Shown here in pieces: positions 1-6,942 of a DNA stretch of 64,000 bases. The notes beneath the pieces are model-generated. The model ran no database searches and had not been told where the DNA came from. It saw nothing but the letters and a program-made list of their open reading frames with translations. Source of the DNA: Aneurinibacillus sp. Ricciae_BoGa-3 (lineage in GTDB: Bacteria > Bacillota > Bacilli > Aneurinibacillales > Aneurinibacillaceae). A program made the translations under genes and the position numbers. Every line of letters starts with the position of its first letter. Position 1 is the first letter of the stretch. Where the stretch lies: the NCBI RefSeq assembly GCF_028421645.1, contig NZ_CP116887.1, positions 3,660,001 to 3,724,000 of the forward strand, written 5' to 3'.

Positions 1-405
1 TACAAAGGTCAGCATCACCACAAACCCTTCCGAGCCAAGCTGCCTTCTTATTTTAGAGCCCCAGATTTCGTATGTAATCATGTTATTGGCATAATCCCAG
101 AAATACATCTTTGACGATGTATGGCCAAAACCGTGGCCCTTATGAATTTCTCCCTCTATATAGGAAAAAAAAGCCCGCCCTTCCGCCTCTAGCAGAGCCA
201 CATCCTTCACCCGCTGCGTGTACTTCACCGTTTGGATATAACTTGTTAGCAAGAGGATGGCAAGCAGGGCCGTAATCATAGAAGAAACAAGTACCTCAAC
301 AAGCGTGAACCCGGATTCAGCTGATAAAATCCGGCCACGGCCGCTTTTGGTGTATACCGATAGGCCGTGAGCGTAATGGATTTTCCTGTGCCATTGACTT
401 TCCAT
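1..405 (-). CDS. ComG pseudopilin, ComGF-like (3' end outside window)
   Basis: Partial gene that runs off the left edge. Its product has a prepilin leader and methylation motif, ESGFTLVEVLVSSMITALLA, followed by a hydrophobic helix and a polar domain (seen). Type IV pseudopilins of this kind are processed by ComC and build the competence pseudopilus that carries DNA across the wall (known). It is the sixth gene of a comG-like series, so it is probably comGF (inference). The only in-frame ATG, at 405, gives a basic 30-residue leader and a 130-bp overlap with the previous gene. A non-ATG start nearer the motif is possible. Confidence 0.7.
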   Translation of the reverse strand, partial: MESQWHRKIHYAHGLSVYTKSGRGRILSAESGFTLVEVLVSSMITALLAILLLTSYIQTVKYTQRVKDVALLEAEGRAFFSYIEGEIHKGHGFGHTSSKMYFWDYANNMITYEIWGSKIRRQLGSEGFVVMLTFV

Positions 406-698
406 GCAATTGTCACCTCACACCGATCAATTATTTCTGACACTGATGACACACCCATCGTAATGGTATACACCATCCCACTTATTTGCTCTTGGGCCGT
501 TGAAGTTGCAAAATCTCCGCTGGTTACTTTCCATTGTTCAATGGTTGACTTTGCTAGCAAATAGGCCGTTGTCTGGCAAGTGCTGTCCGCGGTCTTTTGT
601 TTCAAAACCTGGAGTGTTGATTCAACCGCCGCCATCGCACCTACCATAAGAAAAAGAGCAAACACCACTTCAAGATAGGCAAAGCCGCACTCTCTCAT
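276..698 (-). CDS. ComG pseudopilin, ComGE-like
   Basis: Small membrane-anchored pseudopilin of about 140 residues. The N-terminus MRECGFAYLEVVFALFLMVG keeps the Gly-Phe-x-x-x-Glu processing motif and the hydrophobic segment that packs the pilus core (seen). The start at 698 is preferred over an ATG six bases upstream because the GGGAGG ribosome site lies just before it and overlaps the other ATG. It follows comGD with a 23-bp gap, so it sits where comGE is expected. Minor pseudopilins diverge strongly, so the letter assignment rests on order rather than similarity. The C-terminus overlaps the next gene by 130 bp. Confidence 0.75.
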   Translation of the reverse strand: MRECGFAYLEVVFALFLMVGAMAAVESTLQVLKQKTADSTCQTTAYLLAKSTIEQWKVTSGDFATSTAQEQISGMVYTITMGVSSVSEIIDRCEVTIAWKVNGTGKSITLTAYRYTPKAAVAGFYQLNPGSRLLRYLFLL

Positions 699-721
699 GG
701 ACATCCTCCCTGTTTGTTCCT

Positions 722-1180
722 TTACTCAATAATAAATCTCCCCCCGGCCATATAAAGGGTGAGCGTTGTTGTATGCATATCCGGGTCAAGCAGGGTGATC
801 CGCCCGGCTTTGGTGATATGCCCCTGGGCGGTGAATGCAAAAGTGCCATCTGTAAACGAATAAAACAGGCTATAACCGGGCGGAACCTTCTCTTCTTTAG
901 CAACACCTGGACGAAAGAAATACATCTGGTAGGTCCCCCTGCTGGCGTTTAATACAACCTTCACTGGGACAGCCCGTGCCTTGGCGTAGCTAGCGGCACT
1001 GTATAGATTCAAAGTTAATTGATCTATATACTGACGGGTAACAACTCTTGCATACGCGTGTCTCACATCCGGAAGCACCATTATTATAAGAAGGCTCATA
1101 ATAACAAGGCATGTTACCACTTCAATGAGGGTAAATCCTCCCTCTCCATGTGCCTGCCCTCTTCCATTAGTTATGAACAC
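722..1180 (-). CDS. comGD: Competence pseudopilin ComGD
   Basis: Minor pseudopilin of 152 residues. A short polar leader ending in GEGGFTLIEVVTCLVIMSLL carries the prepilin peptidase site and transmembrane helix, followed by a mostly beta-strand globular part (seen). Its family primes or caps the competence pseudopilus at the cell membrane (known). The start is a GTG at 1180, 8 nt after a GGAGG site embedded in the end of comGC, and the two genes overlap by 14 bp, which suggests translational coupling. Identity as comGD comes from position directly after comGC plus the motif. Confidence 0.8.
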   Translation of the reverse strand: MFITNGRGQAHGEGGFTLIEVVTCLVIMSLLIIMVLPDVRHAYARVVTRQYIDQLTLNLYSAASYAKARAVPVKVVLNASRGTYQMYFFRPGVAKEEKVPPGYSLFYSFTDGTFAFTAQGHITKAGRITLLDPDMHTTTLTLYMAGGRFIIE

Positions 1181-1523
1181 TGCAGCTTACCTCCATGGTT
1201 GAACCATCCGTGGACTTCTTGACTGTGTATGTGCCATTAGATGGGCACTTCGGAATGGATTGTAAATAATGCCGTTCTACCAGCGTGGTAAGTGCTGTCG
1301 TTTCATCCGGATATTGGTTTCCATTGTCTATGTAATAGGATTCAAGCGCAGTTGAAATTAGCCTCTGGTTTACTTTGCAGCCCCTGTCCTGCGCCTTCGC
1401 AACGGTTCCTTTATAATCCGGGAGTGCCAGTGCCAGAAAAATCCCTATGATAGCAATTACAATGAGCATTTCGATCAAGGTAAAGCCCTTTTCCCGTTTT
1501 ACATGCTTTAACATGCCTTTCAT
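1167..1523 (-). CDS. comGC: Major competence pseudopilin ComGC
   Basis: Main structural pseudopilin of the DNA-uptake machine, 118 residues. It has the classic sequence KGFTLIEMLIVIAIIGIFLA for peptidase cleavage, N-methylation and membrane insertion, then a helix and a small domain with two cysteines (CKVNQR and CPSNGT) that could form a disulfide (seen). A longer reading from an upstream ATG at 1547 is possible, but the ribosome site GGAAAGG lies inside that extension and fits the ATG at 1523. It sits 16 bp after comGB and overlaps comGD. Confidence 0.9.
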   Translation of the reverse strand: MKGMLKHVKREKGFTLIEMLIVIAIIGIFLALALPDYKGTVAKAQDRGCKVNQRLISTALESYYIDNGNQYPDETTALTTLVERHYLQSIPKCPSNGTYTVKKSTDGSTMEVSCSVHN

Positions 1524-1539
1524 GATTTCGCTTCCTTTC

Positions 1540-2610
1540 CTATTCATTCAAAGAATTAACCATATGGAGCACCGGAAGAAAAAACGACAGCACCACCACA
1601 AGCACAAGCGAACCAATCGTGAGAAGGAGCAAAGGCTCCAGCAGCCGAATCAGCCTTTCTATCTTTCTTTTTCTTTCTTCTTCCGCCTGCTGGCTGTAAA
1701 AGATTAAGCACTGGCCCACCTGCCCGCCCTCCTCACCTAGTTCCGTATATTTAACGATTTCCCATGTGAAAAAAGAGGCACTGGCTTTAAGCATCCGGCT
1801 CAGCGGCTCTCCCTCCCGCAAACCCTGTTCACACCGAGCCATTAACTGGCGATACAAGGGCCAGGGGGCCATGTGCTGGAACAGCAGGCATATATCCAGA
1901 ATAGAAATGCCAGCCTCCAGCAGAAGCCCGGCCTGCATGGAGAAGTAATGGCTGTATTTGATTTTCATCCATTGTGAGCTATAAGGCAGATAAAAAAGGA
2001 CAGAAGAAACGGCAAGGGCAAACTTCTTCATTTTGTGAAACAGGGCTATAAGCCCCACAGCACAAATCAGCAGGCACACAAGAGATAAGCCATAGGAAGA
2101 TAGGAACGAAAAAACACGAATCACAATGCGTGTTATTAGAGGAAGTGCAATATTCAGGGTGCTGTACATTTCCCCTATCTGAGGAAGAATGAAATCAAAC
2201 AAAAACCATAAAGATGCCAAAGACAAACATAACAAAACGAACGGATAAACAATTAATTGCGAAATTTTCTGTTTCCACTCCGCCCTCTCCCTGTAGTACC
2301 GGGAGGCAAAAGAGAAACTAGAGGCATATTCCCCATGCTGCTCTCCTGCCACAAGCAGTGAAACAAACAGAGGGGGGACAGTCATATAACCCATCGCACG
2401 AGACAGCGCCTGTCCCTCCTCCAACTGTGATCGAACCACCAATAACTGACGCCTTTCTTTGCCGGAAAAATGCTCGGTTGTCAAAGAGAGGCTTTCAAGC
2501 AGCGGGATCCCAGCTTCAAGCAGGTAGGACAGATGGTGGCTGAGCCGCGGCAGGTTGTGATCAGACCAGGGAATTTTTACGTTCATATGCTGTATAAAGC
2601 TGAAATTCAT
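1540..2610 (-). CDS. comGB: ComG membrane platform protein ComGB
   Basis: Inner-membrane platform protein of the competence pseudopilus, a GspF/PilC relative of about 356 residues. It contains the two repeated cytoplasmic domains typical of the family (LEAGIPLLESL and LEAGISILDIC), each followed by hydrophobic segments, and ends in a membrane helix (seen). These proteins couple the ATPase ComGA to pilus assembly (known). The start at 2610 has a GGGAGTGG site about 8-10 nt upstream; a longer reading to 2703 lacks this support. The gene overlaps the end of comGA by 50 bp, in keeping with coupled translation. Confidence 0.9.
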   Translation of the reverse strand: MNFSFIQHMNVKIPWSDHNLPRLSHHLSYLLEAGIPLLESLSLTTEHFSGKERRQLLVVRSQLEEGQALSRAMGYMTVPPLFVSLLVAGEQHGEYASSFSFASRYYRERAEWKQKISQLIVYPFVLLCLSLASLWFLFDFILPQIGEMYSTLNIALPLITRIVIRVFSFLSSYGLSLVCLLICAVGLIALFHKMKKFALAVSSVLFYLPYSSQWMKIKYSHYFSMQAGLLLEAGISILDICLLFQHMAPWPLYRQLMARCEQGLREGEPLSRMLKASASFFTWEIVKYTELGEEGGQVGQCLIFYSQQAEEERKRKIERLIRLLEPLLLLTIGSLVLVVVLSFFLPVLHMVNSLNE

Positions 2611-3679
2611 GGGTTTCAGCCACTCCCTGTATAATTTTTTCTTCGAGAAGCGAAGACAACGGGCAAAAGCCATTGGATATGACGTAATTGCGCATCTCAT
2701 CAACTGGGCTTCGGTTTAAAATATAGGGATGGAGATCCTCCTCTATTTTTAATACTTCATAAATCCCGGTTCGCCCGGCGAAACCCGTTCCTCCACATTC
2801 CTTGCAGCCTGTACTCCTTCTGTAGCAGGCAGGGCAGACCCTGCGAATTAAACGCTGGGCAATCACCCCCTTTATAGCTGAACTAACAAGATAAGGTTCA
2901 ATTCCCATGTCAAGCAGCCGAACAATCGTGCTCAATGTGTCCTGCGTGTGAATCGTAGAGATGATTAAGTGGCCTGTTAGTGCTGCCCGCACTGCCACTT
3001 CAGCGGTCTGCTTGTCCCGAATTTCTCCGACGAGAATGACATCCGGGTCCTGGCGAAGTACAGCCCGCAAGCCTTCGTGAAAGGACAAACCGGAGCGCGG
3101 GTGTATCTGCACCTGATTGACGCCTGCAATCCTATATTCAACCGGCTGTTCAAGAGACACCACATTCCGCCCTTCCCGCTGCAGTTCATGCAACATCGCA
3201 TACATCGTTGTGGTTTTTCCGCATCCTGTAGGTCCAGCAATCAAGATCATTCCTTGTGACTGCAGAAGCATTTCTTTAACAGCCCTGCAATGAAAGGGTT
3301 CCATACCTAATGAACCAAGCGACTGAAAACGAGTGTGATGCGGCAAAAGCCGCATGACAATTTTCTCGCCGTAAATAGTCGGAAGGGTAGCCGTTCTAAT
3401 ATCGATGGCCTCTTTGCCATCATCCTGCTCCTTAAAAAAGGAGAAGCCTCCATCCTGGGGCAGGCGCCTCTCGCCAATATCCATGCCGCTCAAAAGCTTC
3501 AGCCGGGAAACAAGCGGCGGGCCCCATACCTCCTCTTTCCATTCCATTTCCTGCAGTACCCCATTCATCCGAAACCGGATTTGCACACCGTCGAGAATGG
3601 GCTCAATATGGATATCGCTTGCTCCGAGCTGCAGTCCTCTTTCGATTAATTCCTGTACATACGTGCTTACATCGGTCAT
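2561..3679 (-). CDS. comGA: Competence traffic ATPase ComGA
   Basis: Secretion ATPase of the GspE/PilB family that powers pseudopilus assembly during DNA uptake. Visible features are the N-terminal GASDIHIEP segment, a Walker A motif GPTGCGKTTTMYA near residue 150, an Asp box with GEIRDKQTAE, and a C-terminal four-cysteine zinc-type site CPACYRRSTGCKECGGTGF (seen). The start at 3679 has AAGGAG 8 nt upstream; an in-frame ATG 33 nt earlier lacks one. It is the first gene of the comG operon and lies just downstream of a clear TATAAT promoter that overlaps a perfect palindrome. Confidence 0.93.
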   Translation of the reverse strand: MTDVSTYVQELIERGLQLGASDIHIEPILDGVQIRFRMNGVLQEMEWKEEVWGPPLVSRLKLLSGMDIGERRLPQDGGFSFFKEQDDGKEAIDIRTATLPTIYGEKIVMRLLPHHTRFQSLGSLGMEPFHCRAVKEMLLQSQGMILIAGPTGCGKTTTMYAMLHELQREGRNVVSLEQPVEYRIAGVNQVQIHPRSGLSFHEGLRAVLRQDPDVILVGEIRDKQTAEVAVRAALTGHLIISTIHTQDTLSTIVRLLDMGIEPYLVSSAIKGVIAQRLIRRVCPACYRRSTGCKECGGTGFAGRTGIYEVLKIEEDLHPYILNRSPVDEMRNYVISNGFCPLSSLLEEKIIQGVAETHEFQLYTAYERKNSLV

Positions 3680-3692
3680 ATGGATCATCTCC

Positions 3693-3738
3693 TTTTCCAT
3701 ATTATACCACATTACAAATTATTTGTAATTATTTCCCA
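3693..3738 (-). promoter_or_regulatory. comGA promoter with palindromic operator
   Basis: Reading on the minus strand, TTACAA and TATAAT hexamers are separated by 16 nt, just upstream of the comGA ribosome site. Overlapping the -35 is a perfect 9-bp inverted repeat, ATTACAAAT-N-ATTTGTAAT at 3711-3729. No clear pair of ComK AT-boxes was seen. The dyad is a good candidate for a repressor or activator site, but its factor is unknown. Confidence 0.55.
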
Positions 3739-3750
3739 TTCAATTGCATC

Positions 3751-3783
3751 AAAAAAGCTCTCCCGGCAACCCGGAAGAGCTTT
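3751..3783 (-). terminator. Terminator after the universal stress gene
   Basis: Hairpin AAAGCTCT...AGAGCTTT with an inner CCGG/CCGG pairing, followed on the minus strand by a run of T. It lies 16 bp after the stop of the stress-protein gene and separates it from the comG promoter. Confidence 0.8.
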
Positions 3784-3798
3784 CAACATGCTATTTAT

Positions 3799-4245
3799 TT
3801 ATTTTACAATGAGTACCGGACATTCCGAAACTTGCGACACCCGATGACTGACGCTGCCAAGCATCATTTCTTTAAACGTGCCTAGGCCCCTGCTGCCCAT
3901 AACTATAAGCTGCATATGATTTTCTTTAGAAAAGTCGAGAATAACGCTCGCCGGATCTCCGGTAATGACATGTGCCTCGGCTGTGAGTCCGGCCTTATGA
4001 ACCCTTTCTTTCGCTATATCTAGAAGTTCCTCCCCTTCTTTACGAAGAGCAGCTGTGAAATCCTCATCATATTCGCGCGTAATGAATGCCATCTCTCCCA
4101 TAACATAAGGTGGAATGACGATCTCTTTCACGACGTGCAGAAGGGATAATGAAGCACTCCGTCCCTTACCCAATTCAATCGCAGCGTCTAATGCCTTTTG
4201 GCTAAGTATCGATCCATCAATGGCTACAACTATTTTATCAAACAC
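3799..4245 (-). CDS. Universal stress protein (UspA family)
   Basis: Cytoplasmic nucleotide-binding stress protein of 148 residues. It starts with the family signature KIVVAIDGS, has the central VITGDPASVI region, and ends with the ATP-binding motif GSRGLGTFKEMMLGSVSHRV and the terminal strand CPVLIVK (seen). Proteins with this G-x2-G-x9-G pattern usually bind ATP and help cells survive starvation or redox stress (known). It is a single-gene unit closed by a terminator, so context adds little. The exact stress it serves cannot be told. Confidence 0.92.
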   Translation of the reverse strand: MFDKIVVAIDGSILSQKALDAAIELGKGRSASLSLLHVVKEIVIPPYVMGEMAFITREYDEDFTAALRKEGEELLDIAKERVHKAGLTAEAHVITGDPASVILDFSKENHMQLIVMGSRGLGTFKEMMLGSVSHRVSQVSECPVLIVK

Positions 4246-4345
4246 AATCTCTTTCCCCCAATTCGAGATATTTTGACACTTTTATTGTACGCCAATAGTT
4301 GGAAGATAAAAAGATTTGTAAGCTATTTAATATGACAATATTGTG

Positions 4346-5485
4346 TTAATCAGGTAACTGGACCAACCTGCACACTTCTTGTGCGGCCGGGCCCACCTGA
4401 AAATGCGGCCATTTACCGTTATGGTACACCTGCATAGCGGCCTGTACGACCAGGGGATGAAACTGGGTTCCACTGCAGTACAGAAGTTCAGCCATACCTT
4501 CTTCAATAGTTTTTGGCTCGTTGTAGCTTCGAGTCGTGGTCATCGCATCGAAGGAGTCGGCGACGTGTACCAGAGAGGCAAGAAAGGGAATCTCATCGCC
4601 TTTGAGTCCGCAGGGATAGCCTTTCCCATCGAAATGTTCATGGTGATAGAGGATAATATCGCGGACACCGGCAAGCTTGCTCATATTGCCTACAATTCGG
4701 GCGCCTTCATCAGGGTGGGTAAGCAGTTGGCTCCACTCATCCCGGGTTAACTTACCTGTCTTGTTGAGCACGCTTGATGGAATATGAATCTTTCCGATAT
4801 CATGCAGCAACGCTCCATACGTAAGCGTAAACATTTCTTCCTCACTTAATTGTAATTCCTTCCCTATGGCCAGCGAATAGGCTTTCACGCGAGTTGAGTG
4901 CCCCAGTGTGTAAGCATCCTTGCTTCCGATAGCTTTAGCCAGACTTGTAACAAGCTCATCCAGCACTATCTGTTCTTCCGCTTTGATTTGGCGGAAATGG
5001 GCAATCAGCAGATCTGCTAGAAACCCAAACAATGGCAGGAGAATAAGGTGAGACAATGCGCGCGTGGTTGTTTCGAAAGTTTCGCTCCAGTACCAGTTCC
5101 AGCTCATATCAAAAACAACAAGTGCTGCCAGAGCCGCGACCGAATACAACAGGCCTACCTTCTTTGTGTCGTAGAGGCCGACAGAAGCAATCCCTAAATA
5201 GATGAGTATCAAATAAGGACTCTCTGCTACACCACCTGTTATCGCTATGTAAGCCAAAACAAAAATAAAGTCAAAAATCCGCAATACCCGTTCATTCGAT
5301 GCCAAAAACGCTTCCGTTGCTCTTTTTTTCCAGCTATACACGGCAATTGCAATGATCCATCCGAGCCCTGTTAGCGCCCAAAATATAAGGGGAGCCCAGG
5401 GATCAGCTGTGTGAATAAAAAAATACGTGGCGGTTATGACAGTTAATGAAGCGAAGCGGAGTTTACTTTTGATGTGGTTTTGCAT
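4346..5485 (-). CDS. Membrane HD-GYP domain phosphodiesterase
   Basis: Membrane protein of about 379 residues with several N-terminal helices (first ~170 residues) and a C-terminal HD-GYP domain. The metal-binding HDIGKIHIP lies near residue 227 and the signature HHEHFDGKGYPCGLKGDEIP near residue 283 (seen). HD-GYP enzymes hydrolyse the second messenger cyclic-di-GMP and similar nucleotides (known). The start at 5485 has AAAGGATGG about 8 nt upstream; an ATG 30 nt earlier is less likely. The membrane part does not match a sensor domain I recognise, so the signal is unknown. Confidence 0.88.
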   Translation of the reverse strand: MQNHIKSKLRFASLTVITATYFFIHTADPWAPLIFWALTGLGWIIAIAVYSWKKRATEAFLASNERVLRIFDFIFVLAYIAITGGVAESPYLILIYLGIASVGLYDTKKVGLLYSVAALAALVVFDMSWNWYWSETFETTTRALSHLILLPLFGFLADLLIAHFRQIKAEEQIVLDELVTSLAKAIGSKDAYTLGHSTRVKAYSLAIGKELQLSEEEMFTLTYGALLHDIGKIHIPSSVLNKTGKLTRDEWSQLLTHPDEGARIVGNMSKLAGVRDIILYHHEHFDGKGYPCGLKGDEIPFLASLVHVADSFDAMTTTRSYNEPKTIEEGMAELLYCSGTQFHPLVVQAAMQVYHNGKWPHFQVGPAAQEVCRLVQLPD

Positions 5486-5543
5486 GCCCACCATCCTTTT
5501 TTGAACACTTCGCACTTTTCAACTATTATAGCATGTAATATAC

Positions 5544-5581
5544 AAAAAAGAATCAGAGAGACAATGCTGATCTCTCTGATT
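5544..5581 (-). terminator. Terminator downstream of ylbG
   Basis: Perfect 10-bp stem AATCAGAGAG/CTCTCTGATT followed on the minus strand by CTTTTTT. It lies about 90 nt after the ylbG stop, with no gene seen between. Confidence 0.8.
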
Positions 5582-5670
5582 AGAAGATAAACAACTGCGA
5601 TATGTAGAACACAGCAATGTCTAAAAAGCGTCCTATTTGGCTCTGCCTGGCGATCCTCGTTCTGGAGCCG

Positions 5671-5991
5671 TTACACTTCCGCTGGGAGTTCTCCCTTAAT
5701 AATCGATATAATCTGCTGTTCTTCCATCTTATAATCGATTTCTTTTGCTTTGTCAGGTTTGGCGTTATCGTAGACCGTTGGTATTTCGTGACGATGGGAT
5801 CGTTCTACGCGCGTTACAAAATCTAGGCGGGAAATACGCTCAATTGTTTGGTCAATTGTATCCGCCGGAACATACATCGTTATATAATTAAGCCGCCGTG
5901 ATATGAAGTGTACATTTCCGAATTTCCGAAGGTTGCGGGCTGACTTAATGTTTTTTACGAAGACAGCTATTCCTAGACGATGTTCTCTCAT
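5671..5991 (-). CDS. ylbG: YlbG-family protein (DUF2129)
   Basis: Small cytoplasmic protein of 106 residues matching the YlbG/DUF2129 family by its start (LGIAVFVKN), the LRKFGNVHFISRRLNYITMYV core, and a charged tail. In Bacillus ylbG sits next to ylbF, as here, though an opposing gene now lies between them. Its biochemical role is not established. The start at 5991 is preceded by GAAGGAG; an ORF extension of 20 residues upstream lacks such a site. It ends before an isolated terminator. Confidence 0.85.
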   Translation of the reverse strand: MREHRLGIAVFVKNIKSARNLRKFGNVHFISRRLNYITMYVPADTIDQTIERISRLDFVTRVERSHRHEIPTVYDNAKPDKAKEIDYKMEEQQIISIIKGELPAEV

Positions 5992-6106
5992 GGTAAATTC
6001 TCCTTCTCGTCTGTTCCTATGAATCGTATCATCCTTTGTTGAAGCCTGCAAGGGTTTGTGTAATAGTAGAATAGCGAAAGATTTTTAAGGCGGGAGTGTA
6101 TGTGTA

Positions 6107-6433
6107 ATGGAAGAATTGTTTGATTCGATTTGTCACACCCTGACACATTCTTCTTTGTTCAGTGGCGCTCGCTACCAAAAAATTGCCGGCGCCCACTTTT
6201 TATACCTCGATGGCTCAGAGATTTATCTGGCTGATATAAATGACGCCATCGAAAAAACAGGCCGCCTGATTGTGCAGGCGGCCCATTCGTATACAGCCAG
6301 CTCCTGGGTAATCATCCCGCACTTCGTTCGTATGCAGAATACCCGAATCGTTTTCCGCTGTGAGGTATCATTATTAAACGATACACCCCTCTGCTGCGGA
6401 CGTGGCTGTCAAAATTGCGTGCTTAACCGTTAA
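6107..6433 (+). CDS. Small Cys-rich protein between ylbG and ylbF
   Basis: Protein of 108 residues that I cannot assign. The body looks like a small alpha/beta domain; the end is a compact cysteine cluster, CCGRGCQNC, that resembles metal-binding CCGxGCxNC motifs found in some short oxidoreductase-like domains (seen; the comparison is from memory). A GGCGGGAG site lies 10 nt before the ATG. It runs opposite to its neighbours and its stop overlaps the end of ylbF by 4 bp, so the two transcripts converge. A metal or Fe-S binding role is an inference. Confidence 0.7.
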   Translation: MEELFDSICHTLTHSSLFSGARYQKIAGAHFLYLDGSEIYLADINDAIEKTGRLIVQAAHSYTASSWVIIPHFVRMQNTRIVFRCEVSLLNDTPLCCGRGCQNCVLNR

Positions 6434-6903
6434 GCCTTCTTCGTGCTGCATCCACAGCTTCCGCCTGTGCCGCAGCCACCACCGCAGCCGCCTGCCATTT
6501 CATAAAGCGGGTTATTGCTTGGAACTTTAATTTTATCGGAAACCGCATCTGCAATCGTTCGGCTTACGCGGTAGAGTAGTTCATCCAGGTTGTTCTCAGC
6601 CTTCTTAAAAAATGAAATAGATTCAAGCTTCTCAAGTTCACGCTTCTCTTTGCGGATTTCAGCTGAAACCCGGCTATAATCAGGGTGATACTTACCAAAC
6701 CGCTGAACCTCTTCATGCAGCTCCTTCAATTTATTGAAAGATGTAACTTTTGTGCTTGCCACCGGATCGCTCTGCATTCTGCTGCGAGAGACGAGGTAAT
6801 CTTGCATTTCTTGTGAATGCAAAAGATTTTTCCCAATCTCATAGGCACGATTGATCAGCTCATTCCGATCCAGAGCAGCTGGAATAGCTGTGTTACTTGA
6901 CAT
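6430..6903 (-). CDS. ylbF: RicF/YlbF, subunit of the Ric (Y-) complex
   Basis: Homologue of Bacillus YlbF (RicF), which with RicA and RicT forms a complex that influences mRNA maturation, competence and sporulation and carries Fe-S clusters (known). The family core VQRFGKYHPDYSRVSAEIRK and the following helix SFFKKAENNLDELLYRVS are clear, with a Gly/Cys-rich tail containing CGGGCGTGGSCGC, a likely cluster ligand set (seen). A GAGGTGAG site precedes the ATG. It is 157 residues, close to the usual length. Its stop overlaps the converging Cys-rich gene. Confidence 0.9.
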   Translation of the reverse strand: MSSNTAIPAALDRNELINRAYEIGKNLLHSQEMQDYLVSRSRMQSDPVASTKVTSFNKLKELHEEVQRFGKYHPDYSRVSAEIRKEKRELEKLESISFFKKAENNLDELLYRVSRTIADAVSDKIKVPSNNPLYEMAGGCGGGCGTGGSCGCSTKKA

Positions 6904-6942
6904 AATCTCACCTCGTTACCTATTGTATCATGAGCCCGCTCT

